Origin: Cyclobacteriaceae bacterium
GTDB lineage: Bacteria; Bacteroidota; Bacteroidia; Cytophagales; Cyclobacteriaceae
Direction of reading: 5' to 3'
Assembly (NCBI GenBank): GCA_019751475.1
Contig: JAIENH010000522.1
Location: 1 to 9,241 of the forward strand
Length of the DNA stretch: 9,241 nt
Made by a program: the position numbers and the translations under genes. The notes beneath the pieces were generated by a model. That model was not told the origin of the DNA. It was given only the letters and a program-made list of their open reading frames with translations, and made no database searches. The first letter of the stretch is position 1, and each line of letters starts with the position of its first letter. Below are positions 1 through 6,732 of this stretch, piece by piece.

Positions 1-1424
1 GAGATATTCGCAGGCAATTCGCGCTCAACAATGTAGCGTGCGTAGGTCATCACCTTTTGAGCGATATGGTCGCGCTCCGCATCCTCTTTTCTACTTTCAA
101 CCAACACATCAATTTCTTCTTTCGGCAGGCCAAAAACTTTTCCCAGTTCCCGCACAATCGAGCGACCCTGATAGGTAACGTGCGTGCCCAGTAAGCAGAT
201 GTGGTCGGGGCCATAGCGCTGAAAAAGATAGTCATAGATGGCATCGCGGTTGTCCCACGAAAAGTCGATATCAAAATCTGGTGGCGACACACGCTCTTCG
301 TTGAGAAAGCGCTCGAAGTAAAGATCTAGCTCAATCGGGTCTACGTTCGTTATGCCAAGGCAATAGGCAACCGTGCTATTGGCTCCGCTGCCTCGCCCCA
401 CAAAATCATAATTCATTTTTTTCGCGAAGCGAATGAGATCGTAGGCAATCAGGTAGTAGGCCGTGAATTGCTTTTTATGAATGATTTTTAGTTCTTTTTC
501 GATGTGTTTATTCCAAATGTTGCGATCGGTACCGTAGCGCATCATGTATCCTTTTTCAGTTTCTTCCCGAAGAAATGCTGAGTCCTCTCCGGCACTTGAT
601 GTAAAAAACTTTTTGTTTTTGTCTTCGCCCAGCGCACACTCTAGTGAGCATGAGTCCAGCAGCGCTTGCGCGCGATCAAGCAGCTCCGGGAAAGAGCGAA
701 ATTCTTGCCATAGTGCATGGTGGGGCAGCATGTACTCGTCACGATCGGCTTGTAGTTGTGCCGGCAGTTTGCTGAGCAATGTGTTGTGGGCGATACAGCG
801 CAACAGCCGGTGGATGTTGTGATCGCGATAAACGGTTTTTTCTTTTTTTGTTTTTGGGTCTTTTACCTTTTCGGGAGGCAGGAGCGTGACGGAGTGATGT
901 GCCACAAATTTATGTGCATATTCTTCGCGCTGAAGATGGACGGCATAGCGCAAGAGGTCTTTTTTCTGCACACCGATGTATTCATTTTCACGCAGTTGGT
1001 CGGGTGCGAACTTTTGAAATGGGTAGAGGATGATGATGTCCTTCATTTCTGGAGCCCGCGTGGGGTATGGTTTGCTTTCACGGATGTGGTGTGAGACGAA
1101 GCGATTGATTCGTTCGAAGCCATCGTTGTTTTGGGCGAGGAGGATGTATTCAGGTACTGTTTCGCCATTGGTCGGTGAATTATTTCGAATGTCAACGCCC
1201 ACGGCTATGTCGAGAGCGTGTGCAGGCTTGCCATAGCGGGTGAGTCCGTTTTCATACGGTTTGTTTTCATCACAGATGCGCAGCATCTCCAGGTACGATG
1301 CCATGTTGTTGATTTCCGTAAGGGCCAGCTTATGAATACCACATCGCCTGGCTTCTTCAAAAAGCATCTTGATCGGCAGGGTGCCGTATTTAAAACTAAA
1401 GCCGGTGTGGCAATTGAGATACAT
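1..1424 (-). CDS. dnaE2: Error-prone DNA polymerase III alpha subunit, DnaE2-like (N-terminal half, runs off window)
   Basis: C-family DNA polymerase, probably the translesion-type alpha subunit working with the upstream DinB. The frame is open without a stop from the ATG at 1424 to the window edge, giving 474 complete codons, about half of a usual 1000-residue protein. The N-terminus is a PHP domain, beginning MYLNCHTGFSF. The polymerase core starts with YYLIAYDLIRFAKK, then GRGSGANS (residues 343-350) and VDPIELDLYFERFLNEER, followed by PDFDIDF (382-388). D383 and D385 match the first two catalytic aspartates of E. coli DnaE (D401, D403). Downstream comes THVTYQGRSIVRELGKVFGLP. The PHP metal ligands are degenerate: HxH reads NCH and the usual TDH reads TEI, so proofreading or pyrophosphatase chemistry is unlikely. 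The start lies 63 nt after the DUF5131 stop with no terminator between, so co-transcription from dinB is likely. The third catalytic aspartate and the C-terminus are outside the window. The family call is firm; the DnaE2 subtype is inferred. Confidence 0.88.
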   Translation of the reverse strand, partial: MYLNCHTGFSFKYGTLPIKMLFEEARRCGIHKLALTEINNMASYLEMLRICDENKPYENGLTRYGKPAHALDIAVGVDIRNNSPTNGETVPEYILLAQNNDGFERINRFVSHHIRESKPYPTRAPEMKDIIILYPFQKFAPDQLRENEYIGVQKKDLLRYAVHLQREEYAHKFVAHHSVTLLPPEKVKDPKTKKEKTVYRDHNIHRLLRCIAHNTLLSKLPAQLQADRDEYMLPHHALWQEFRSFPELLDRAQALLDSCSLECALGEDKNKKFFTSSAGEDSAFLREETEKGYMMRYGTDRNIWNKHIEKELKIIHKKQFTAYYLIAYDLIRFAKKMNYDFVGRGSGANSTVAYCLGITNVDPIELDLYFERFLNEERVSPPDFDIDFSWDNRDAIYDYLFQRYGPDHICLLGTHVTYQGRSIVRELGKVFGLPKEEIDVLVESRKEDAERDHIAQKVMTYARYIVERELPANI

Positions 1425-1487
1425 AGATTAATGTATCAATGGTCGATTTGGAAATTGTCAAATTGCAGAGACCAGTCAATGCTTTAT

Positions 1488-2240
1488 CTAAGCGGCTATC
1501 GCACCGTTTGTCAAAGGGCGAGTAACTTTACGTTTCGATTTTGGCATCTCATCGTATGTCTTACCTTTTAATAGACGGCCCGCTTTTTTCTTATTTGTCC
1601 CTCCCCACTGCTTAAAAAAGAAAGCGACTTTTTCCTCTCGACATTGCGATTTGATATCGAGAACCCACTCCTTTTCCATAGGGCGCGGCCTTCTGCCAGA
1701 TTCACCTCCCACAATCACCCAATCAATATTATTAAGATTGAGATTTGGCAATGGCCCAATCAAAGGTTCACATGAAAGAAATTTTACTTGTGCTGATGTT
1801 TGTCGCAAATAATCTATTCGATTCACAACTTTTTCATCTTCAACAGAGACTCCCATCCAAATATTAGCAGTCCAGTTTAGTTCTTTATCGTATTTGAGAA
1901 GCAAATCACCTCTCTTAGTCAATACTTGATAGGTATGCTGTGGTGTTTCGTTCATTACTTTAAAGACTTTTTTTGTGAATTCTAGCGGAACATCTTTATG
2001 AAAAAGATCGCTCATGGAGTTTACAAAAACAATCTTGGATCCTGCCCATGAATAAGGGATATCTAACGCATCCTCATGAATGGAAAGCTTAAAGCCATTC
2101 TTATATTTATCTAAACCCATTGCCTTAAGCCTTCGAGACATTACCTCGGCATAGCAGAATTTGCAACCTGCTGATATTTTGGTGCAGCCTGTGGTCGGAT
2201 TCCAAGTCAACTCAGTCCATTCTATGTTTGATTGTGCCAT
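1488..2240 (-). CDS. DUF5131 / phage Gp37-Gp68 family three-Cys-motif protein
   Basis: 250-residue member of the family named after phage Gp37/Gp68, whose N-terminal cysteine cluster resembles a radical-SAM iron-sulfur site. Near the N-terminus WNPTTGC-x6-C-x2-CYAE places C19, C26 and C29 where a cluster would bind (Cx6Cx2C, not the canonical Cx3Cx2C). Other family signatures follow in order: FVNSMSDLFH (72-81), QVLTKR (105-110), WMGVSVED (128-135), FLSCEPLIGPL (154-164), DWVIVGGESG (173-182) and FFFKQWGG (207-214). The length is normal and all signatures are intact, so the gene looks functional. Its biochemical function is not established; a TIM-barrel radical-SAM-like fold is plausible. The ATG follows the TAA of the TcmP-like gene by a single base, indicating translational coupling. 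Base composition is lower in G+C than in the flanking polymerase genes (22 G/C in the 60 bases 1741-1800). Confidence 0.9.
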   Translation of the reverse strand: MAQSNIEWTELTWNPTTGCTKISAGCKFCYAEVMSRRLKAMGLDKYKNGFKLSIHEDALDIPYSWAGSKIVFVNSMSDLFHKDVPLEFTKKVFKVMNETPQHTYQVLTKRGDLLLKYDKELNWTANIWMGVSVEDEKVVNRIDYLRQTSAQVKFLSCEPLIGPLPNLNLNNIDWVIVGGESGRRPRPMEKEWVLDIKSQCREEKVAFFFKQWGGTNKKKAGRLLKGKTYDEMPKSKRKVTRPLTNGAIAA

Positions 2241-2241
2241 A

Positions 2242-3078
2242 TTAATTATTAAACTTTTTTACAATATCATTTCCTATTTTAACCGCAGTCTCATTATTTG
2301 AGGTCAAAAATAGATGATACATGATAGAGTTAGAAGAATTTTTTAACTCATATGGTTTTGAAACAAATTTGAAGACTTCTTTTAGCCTATCACGATAAAG
2401 TTTAGCAGATTTTTCAATTGCATCCTCCTCTTTTTGTATATAAGTAATGTCTGGGAAAAGGGTTTCTATTTTTCTGTAAAAATTCTTTTCAATCTCTTCT
2501 CTCGTAAGGCCAAGAAAGACCTCAAGTCTATCTAGCCATGCATCTGATATTTGACCGTTTCTCTTTAAAAGTCTATTTACCCCAAGCCCTGTAGGTACTA
2601 AAACCCACATATCGATCGGAAGCCCCCTTAGGCTCTCAACAGCTCTCCACTCTACTTGCATTCCGCATGGATCAATATAAGCGAGAGTTCTAAAATTCTT
2701 ATTTTTTGGATTTCTAAGAAAATTAGCCATATCAACAATCTTCTTGTTACAATCTTCACAGATGGCATGAATTTTCTTTTCAGGAAATCTTTCTTTGGTA
2801 TTTTCTTCGAGCAGCCTAAAATTGGCTTGATCTTTCTCAACAAAGTAGTAGCTATCAAATGGCCTTGGATCATTTATTTCAATAATCCTTCTGGCAGCAC
2901 CTACTGTTATGTCAACGTCAATTTTATTGTCTTTTACTATAAAACCAGAGCCAGCAAAACCATCAAAGTACATTAGCTTATAAAATTTCCTATCCTTCAT
3001 AATATGGAGATAAGCTTTTGCATACTCAACGAGTATTTCAATTTTTATCTTTGTCCAGTCTCCTCCAAATTGATTCAT
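2242..3078 (-). CDS. tcmP: Three-Cys-motif partner protein, TcmP-like
   Basis: 278-residue protein of the family that regularly occurs next to DUF5131 genes, as here. Features resemble a Rossmann-type SAM-dependent methyltransferase: an N-terminal WTKIKIEILVEYAKAYL helix, DGFAGSG at 39-45 (glycine-rich motif I), acidic FVEKD around E81, CEDCN around D109, and AYIDPCG with D136-P137 in the motif IV position. The later WVLVPTGLGVNRLL and the helical C-terminal third are less diagnostic. Methyltransferase activity is inference; no substrate is known to me. The ATG lies 12 nt after the dinB stop and has no Shine-Dalgarno sequence (the stretch before it is AT-rich). The TAA is one base from the next ATG. 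The gene is strikingly AT-rich (20 G/C in the 60 bases 2281-2340 against 35 in 4081-4140 of dinB), suggesting horizontal acquisition together with its partner. Confidence 0.85.
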   Translation of the reverse strand: MNQFGGDWTKIKIEILVEYAKAYLHIMKDRKFYKLMYFDGFAGSGFIVKDNKIDVDITVGAARRIIEINDPRPFDSYYFVEKDQANFRLLEENTKERFPEKKIHAICEDCNKKIVDMANFLRNPKNKNFRTLAYIDPCGMQVEWRAVESLRGLPIDMWVLVPTGLGVNRLLKRNGQISDAWLDRLEVFLGLTREEIEKNFYRKIETLFPDITYIQKEEDAIEKSAKLYRDRLKEVFKFVSKPYELKNSSNSIMYHLFLTSNNETAVKIGNDIVKKFNN

Positions 3079-3090
3079 AGTGTAATATAA

Positions 3091-4299
3091 TTAACTCATC
3101 AAATTCTTTCTCACCTTTCCTTTGAACATGTTCATCTCCATGCGCACACGATTGCTTACATCCAGGGTGGTGGCTCGCACCAACTTATCTACCCCGTGTT
3201 TGTGTTTGATGTAATCCATGGCCTCGTACAGGTTGATGTCTTCCTCCGTGTCATCAAACAAGCTAATCTGGTGATTGCCGTTCACGAGGTTGCTTAACCG
3301 TACGCCTACCAACCGGATCAGCATCCTGCGGTTATACAATTTGTCAAATAATTCTTGCACCACGCGCAAAATCACATGATCGGATGATGTGTAGGGCACA
3401 TGCACTTGCCGCGTCTCTGTGTCGAAGTTGGCGTAGCGTATCTTCACCGTGATGCACGAAGCAAGTTTCTTTTGCTCGCGCAATTGAAATGCTACTTTTT
3501 CTACCATGGCAATCAAAATAGATTTCAACTTCTTCACGTCAATGGTGTCTGTTTCAAAAGTCGATTCCGTAGAAATGGATTTTTGCTCGGAGTAGGACAC
3601 AACAGGTGAGTCGTCAATGCCGTGGGCCTTGTTCCATAAACTGATGCCATGTTTACCAAAAGCACTTATCAGGAAGGGCAGAGGCATCTCGCGCAATGTG
3701 GCCACCGTGCGCACACCCATGTCGTAGAGAAAGCTGGCCGTCTGTTTACCCACCATGGGGATTTTATCAATGGCAAGTGGAGCGAGAAAATCTTTTTCAT
3801 CACCGGCTGGAATTTTCTTTTCTGCGTTCGGTTTTAACTCTCCCGTAGCCACTTTTGACACCAGCTTATTTACCGACATTGCCATGGAGATGGGCAGCCC
3901 CGCCTGCTTGATGATTTGCTGGCGCAATTCCACGGCCCATTTAAACGTGTTGAAGAAGCGATCCATGCCGCTGGCATCGATATAAAACTCATCGATAGAC
4001 GCCTTTTCAAAAGCAGGCGCTTTATCTGCGATGATCTCGGTGACGAGGTGTGAGTTCTGGCTGTAGGCTTCCACATCGCCCGATATCACCTTGGCATCTG
4101 GGCACAGTTGCAGTGCCAGGTACATCGGCATGGCCGAGTGCACCCCAAACCTGCGGGCCTCGTAGCTACAGGCCGCCACCACCCCCCTGCGACTATTGCC
4201 CCCCACAATCAGGGGCCTGCCCTTCAGGCGGGGCTCATTTTTGCACTCTACGGCTACAAAAAAGGCATCTAAATCGAGGTGTATAACGTTGCGATCCAC
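3091..4299 (-). CDS. dinB: DNA polymerase IV, Y-family translesion polymerase
   Basis: 402-residue Y-family polymerase that copies past damaged template bases. The palm begins VIHLDLDAFFVAVE, giving catalytic D9, and SIDEFYID gives D103 and E104, the same numbers as E. coli DinB apart from D8. YEAR and the LISAFG/PMVG helix-hairpin-helix region follow, then the little-finger domain. QISLFDD at residues 344-350 is a canonical beta-clamp-binding motif, but about 50 residues follow it (INLYEAMDYIKHKHGVDKL...), a tail resembling Bacteroidota DinB and UmuC/ImuB-type proteins. The start is GTG at 4299; an in-frame TAA at 4309-4311 excludes any start further upstream. No Shine-Dalgarno sequence is present, and a perfect palindrome ends 6 nt before the start, so the mRNA may be leaderless or nearly so. 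As first gene of the tcmP-DUF5131-dnaE cluster it probably sets expression of the set. Confidence 0.93.
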   Translation of the reverse strand: MDRNVIHLDLDAFFVAVECKNEPRLKGRPLIVGGNSRRGVVAACSYEARRFGVHSAMPMYLALQLCPDAKVISGDVEAYSQNSHLVTEIIADKAPAFEKASIDEFYIDASGMDRFFNTFKWAVELRQQIIKQAGLPISMAMSVNKLVSKVATGELKPNAEKKIPAGDEKDFLAPLAIDKIPMVGKQTASFLYDMGVRTVATLREMPLPFLISAFGKHGISLWNKAHGIDDSPVVSYSEQKSISTESTFETDTIDVKKLKSILIAMVEKVAFQLREQKKLASCITVKIRYANFDTETRQVHVPYTSSDHVILRVVQELFDKLYNRRMLIRLVGVRLSNLVNGNHQISLFDDTEEDINLYEAMDYIKHKHGVDKLVRATTLDVSNRVRMEMNMFKGKVRKNLMS

Positions 4300-4305
4300 G
4301 CCACG

Positions 4306-4330
4306 ATATTACTAAAAAATTTAGTAATAT
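4306..4330 (-). promoter_or_regulatory. Candidate operator: perfect 11-bp inverted repeat upstream of dinB
   Basis: ATATTACTAAA at 4306-4316 and its exact reverse complement TTTAGTAATAT at 4320-4330 flank three bases. The site ends 6 nt before the dinB GTG and must overlap the promoter or transcription start. A partial third copy of the half-site (AGTAATAT, 4338-4345) lies in direct orientation 15 bp from the right arm. It is not the E. coli LexA box (CTGT-N8-ACAG), but SOS operators differ between phyla. All arms are A/T-rich with no T-run after them on the minus strand, so a terminator role is unlikely. Binding by a LexA-like repressor is inference. Confidence 0.6.
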
Positions 4331-4399
4331 AAGATAAAGTAATATCTCCTTTTTTAGCATTTTGGCTATGCACTCATTATCAATAGCTTGGCGTAATAG

Positions 4400-5581
4400 T
4401 TACAATCGCTTCATCGCCAACGCTGCTACCGTTTCACCAATTGCCAGCGAAGAGGTGGCTGCCGGTGAGGGTGCATTGCATACATTAATTGCATTCTTGG
4501 CTTCCAATATCATAAAGTCATCTACCAAGCCTCCCTCGCGGTCGCAGGCTTGTGCGCGCACTCCCGCACCACCTTCTACTAAATCACCTTCTTGAATTTC
4601 AGGAATGAGTTTTTGCAACGCTTTTGTGAAGGCCGTCTTTGAAAACGACCGGTACATTTCTCCCAGTCCTGTGCGCCAATATTTCTTTGCCACTTTTTGA
4701 AAGCCTGGCCACAACAACGACTCAGTCAACTCAGACAAACTGATATCAGATTTTTTATAGCCTTCTCTTCTAAACGCAAGCACCGCATTGGGCCCAGCCT
4801 CCACACCACCTTTTGCCATACGTGTGAAGTGGACTCCGAGAAACGGAAAGTTTGGATCAGGAACAGGGTAGATCAGATTTTTGACGAGGTATTCTTTCTC
4901 TTTCTTGAGTTTGTAATATTCTCCCCGGAAGGGAATAATCTTGACGTTCAGGTTGAGTACGGTCATGGTCGCCACCTTGTCGGAATACAAGCCGGCACAA
5001 TTGATGACAAGCCGGGCGGAATAATTTCCTTTATCAGTGATCACTTCGCTTTCGCGAATGGAGTTAACTTTTTCATTCAGGTGTATGGAAGCACCATTCG
5101 CCCGTAACACTTCTCCATATTTTTCTGCTACTACTTTATAATCAACTATGCCTGTCTGCGGCACAAAGATGCCTTCAAGCCCATTCACATATGGTTCATA
5201 TTCGCGCAGTTCTGCTTGCTTCAATCGCTTCAGACCAGCAAGACCGTTTTGATTACCCCGCTCATACAGTGTGTTGAGAAGTGGCTTTTCTTTTTCTTCC
5301 GTGGCCACGATGATTTTCCCGCAAAGGTCGAAAGGGATGTTCTGCTCACGGCAAAAATCGATGAGAAGATGATAGCCGCGGATGCAATTGGTGGCCTTCA
5401 GGCTGCCCGGCTTGTAGTAGATGCCCGAGTGAATCACACCGCTGTTGTTGCCTGTCTGGTGACGCGCCAGCATTGATTCTTTTTCTATCAGAAGAATCTT
5501 CAATGATGGATTTGACTTTTGAAGTTGGAGGGCCGTAGCCAAGCCTACAATACCACCCCCCACGATGATTACATCCTGCAT
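4400..5581 (-). CDS. lhgO: L-2-hydroxyglutarate oxidase (FAD-dependent)
   Basis: 393-residue flavoprotein oxidising L-2-hydroxyglutarate to 2-oxoglutarate, a metabolite-repair step that removes a side product of promiscuous dehydrogenases; electrons go to oxygen or the respiratory chain. The N-terminus has a dinucleotide-binding VIIVGGGIVG (GGGIVG 8-13) with the ribose-binding acid E33 in LLIEKE. HQTGNNSGVIHSGIYYKPG (41-59) is the family hallmark. LVINCAGLYSD and the C-terminal GGAGVRAQACDREGGLVDDF and NAPSPAATSSLAIG are also typical. The frame continues 29 codons further upstream to 5668, overlapping the amidotransferase gene, but the ATG at 5581 places the Rossmann motif at the usual distance from the N-terminus. 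No csiD or glutarate genes are nearby, so a general repair role fits better than lysine or glutarate catabolism. It lies 58 nt after the amidotransferase stop and may be co-transcribed with it. Confidence 0.92.
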   Translation of the reverse strand: MQDVIIVGGGIVGLATALQLQKSNPSLKILLIEKESMLARHQTGNNSGVIHSGIYYKPGSLKATNCIRGYHLLIDFCREQNIPFDLCGKIIVATEEKEKPLLNTLYERGNQNGLAGLKRLKQAELREYEPYVNGLEGIFVPQTGIVDYKVVAEKYGEVLRANGASIHLNEKVNSIRESEVITDKGNYSARLVINCAGLYSDKVATMTVLNLNVKIIPFRGEYYKLKKEKEYLVKNLIYPVPDPNFPFLGVHFTRMAKGGVEAGPNAVLAFRREGYKKSDISLSELTESLLWPGFQKVAKKYWRTGLGEMYRSFSKTAFTKALQKLIPEIQEGDLVEGGAGVRAQACDREGGLVDDFMILEAKNAINVCNAPSPAATSSLAIGETVAALAMKRL

Positions 5582-5594
5582 AACATTCAATCGC

Positions 5595-5626
5595 TTTCGT
5601 TGCAAAGAACGAAAAGGATTTTGCAA
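5595..5626 (-). promoter_or_regulatory. Two overlapping, mutually exclusive inverted repeats before lhgO
   Basis: In the 58-nt spacer, TTTCGTT (5595-5601) pairs with AACGAAA (5608-5614) across 6 nt, and TTGCAAA (5600-5606) pairs with TTTGCAA (5620-5626) across 13 nt. Both are perfect 7-bp stems, but they share bases and cannot form together. They lie 14 nt before the lhgO ATG. Either stem could be an operator, a weak terminator or part of an RNA switch; at this size chance is also possible. Confidence 0.3.
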
Positions 5627-5639
5627 TGAAAAATTTTGT

Positions 5640-6494
5640 TCAGGTTTTGATGGGCCGTACCCGCACATTCAGCGACTGCTCTACCATCACCAGATTATTT
5701 TTTGGAATCAGCGTCCACTCAGGGCCGTCCGTCAGTTTTTCTGATACCACCAGCACGGCCTGATCATTGTCGGCCGGAGCTTCCAGGCGCGTCACGCCAT
5801 CTTCTACCACGTAGCGGTTGCCTTCGGAGTGGTACATCGTCAGCGGTTCTTCTTTTGGATCGCTCGTCCATCGAGTGGCGACTATGAAACGACCGTTGGT
5901 AGCCACCATGTTCAGGTAGGCCGGTTCCGTAATGCCCGCATCGGCCATCAGTTTGTTTACGAAACTGAAAGTGTGCTCAAATGAATCGGCTACCGCATCG
6001 GTGTTAATAGTTTTATAATTCTTGAATAGGTAGTTGAGAAAATACGCGAAGATGTGCTCAGAGTCTGTTTGTCCCTTTATCCAATTGTATAATTCATCCG
6101 AGAGAGGTTCGCGCAACTTGCGTTTCACCAAACCAAAATTCTCGATGCCGCCATTGTGTGCCATGAGAATGTCTTTGTATTGAAACGGGTGGCAATTGGA
6201 TTCTGATACTTCGCCTACGCTGGCCGCGCGCACGTGGGCCACCATGCATTCTGTTTTTACTTTTGGGGCCAGGTTGCGCAGGTTGCGATTGCTCCAGGCA
6301 GGATTGACCGACACAAATGTGATGGGCTCGTTGTTTACTTCGGGCACATACCAACCAATGCCAAAGCCGTCACCGTTTAGCGGCTCTTCAATCTCCCGCG
6401 CGTGGAGACTTTGATTGATGAGGGAGTTCTTGGGTTTATAAAGAAGGTTATCAATTATAATGGGTGTGCCTTTGTAGGCCATGAGTCTGCACAT
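5640..6494 (-). CDS. Class II glutamine amidotransferase (YafJ/EgtC-like)
   Basis: 284-residue stand-alone Ntn-type glutaminase domain that would hydrolyse glutamine and deliver ammonia to an unknown acceptor. After Met removal the N-terminal nucleophile is C2 (MCRLMAYKG). NGDGFGIGWY (40-49), MVAHVRAAS with R89, HPF (102-104), MAHNGG with HNG at 113-115, and GQTDSEH with D144 are the expected substrate-binding and oxyanion-pocket motifs. The length fits the YafJ/EgtC-like group. EgtC belongs to ergothioneine synthesis, but no egtB or egtD gene is in this window, so that function is not claimed. The ATG at 6494 is fixed by the need for Cys at position 2. A terminator-like hairpin ends only 28 nt upstream, so its own promoter must be very close or overlap that hairpin. 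lhgO follows after 58 nt. Confidence 0.88.
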   Translation of the reverse strand: MCRLMAYKGTPIIIDNLLYKPKNSLINQSLHAREIEEPLNGDGFGIGWYVPEVNNEPITFVSVNPAWSNRNLRNLAPKVKTECMVAHVRAASVGEVSESNCHPFQYKDILMAHNGGIENFGLVKRKLREPLSDELYNWIKGQTDSEHIFAYFLNYLFKNYKTINTDAVADSFEHTFSFVNKLMADAGITEPAYLNMVATNGRFIVATRWTSDPKEEPLTMYHSEGNRYVVEDGVTRLEAPADNDQAVLVVSEKLTDGPEWTLIPKNNLVMVEQSLNVRVRPIKT

Positions 6495-6520
6495 AGTAGA
6501 AATGTTTTGATTCGAAGGTA

Positions 6521-6541
6521 CTAAAAAAGTCGTTCACGACT
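6521..6541 (-). terminator. Rho-independent terminator or attenuator between msrB and the amidotransferase gene
   Basis: On the minus strand, AGTCG and CGACT form a 5-bp stem around the tetraloop TGAA (6528-6541), followed at once by a T-run (6523-6528). The T-run ends 28 nt before the amidotransferase ATG and the hairpin lies 191 nt beyond the msrB stop, so it may act either as the msrB terminator or as an attenuator for the next gene. Confidence 0.6.
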
Positions 6542-6593
6542 GTGATTGACTTTGTTGAGGTCTATTTCCAATTGTGCTGTGAGGTAGTGAATT

Positions 6594-6662
6594 TTCTCAG
6601 TGAACTCTGTGCTCCCAGTGGTTTTAAATTTTAACCACGGAGGTCACAGGGACCACAGAGAA
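6594..6662. repeat. 69-bp imperfect palindromic intergenic repeat
   Basis: Arms 6594-6623 and 6633-6662 (30 nt each) match at 22 of 30 positions when one is reverse-complemented, without gaps, around a 9-nt A/T centre. The right arm reads AACCACGGAGGTCACAGGG then ACCACAGAGAA, which resembles the ACCACAGAGRACACAGAGAA-type intergenic repeats seen in many environmental bacterial genomes. It would form a long hairpin in the msrB 3' untranslated RNA. No other copy is visible in this window, so its repeat status rests on resemblance and on its symmetry. It encodes no protein. Confidence 0.6.
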
Positions 6663-6732
6663 TGTTTATGCAATTTGAAATCCTTTATTCAATAATCATG
6701 GATTGTGTAGACACATACCATGTTAGCAGGCG

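Noticed and set aside
50..292. 80-codon minus-strand frame inside dnaE
   Set aside because: Out of frame with the PDFDIDF-containing polymerase frame, which is open through this region.
544..1571. Several plus-strand reading frames of 68-117 codons opposite dnaE
   Set aside because: They overlap a frame with clear DnaE motifs on the minus strand, have no recognisable domains, and overlap each other; they are antisense shadows.
2656..2976. 106-codon plus-strand frame opposite the TcmP-like gene
   Set aside because: Hydrophobic only because the opposite strand is AT-rich; the minus-strand gene has family motifs.
4306..4330. Palindrome read as the lhgO terminator
   Set aside because: The stem is almost all A/T and no T-run follows on the minus strand before the dinB start; an operator fits better.
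5582..5668. Longer lhgO start at 5668 giving 29 extra residues
   Set aside because: It would overlap the amidotransferase 3' end and push the GGGIVG motif far from the N-terminus, unlike the family.
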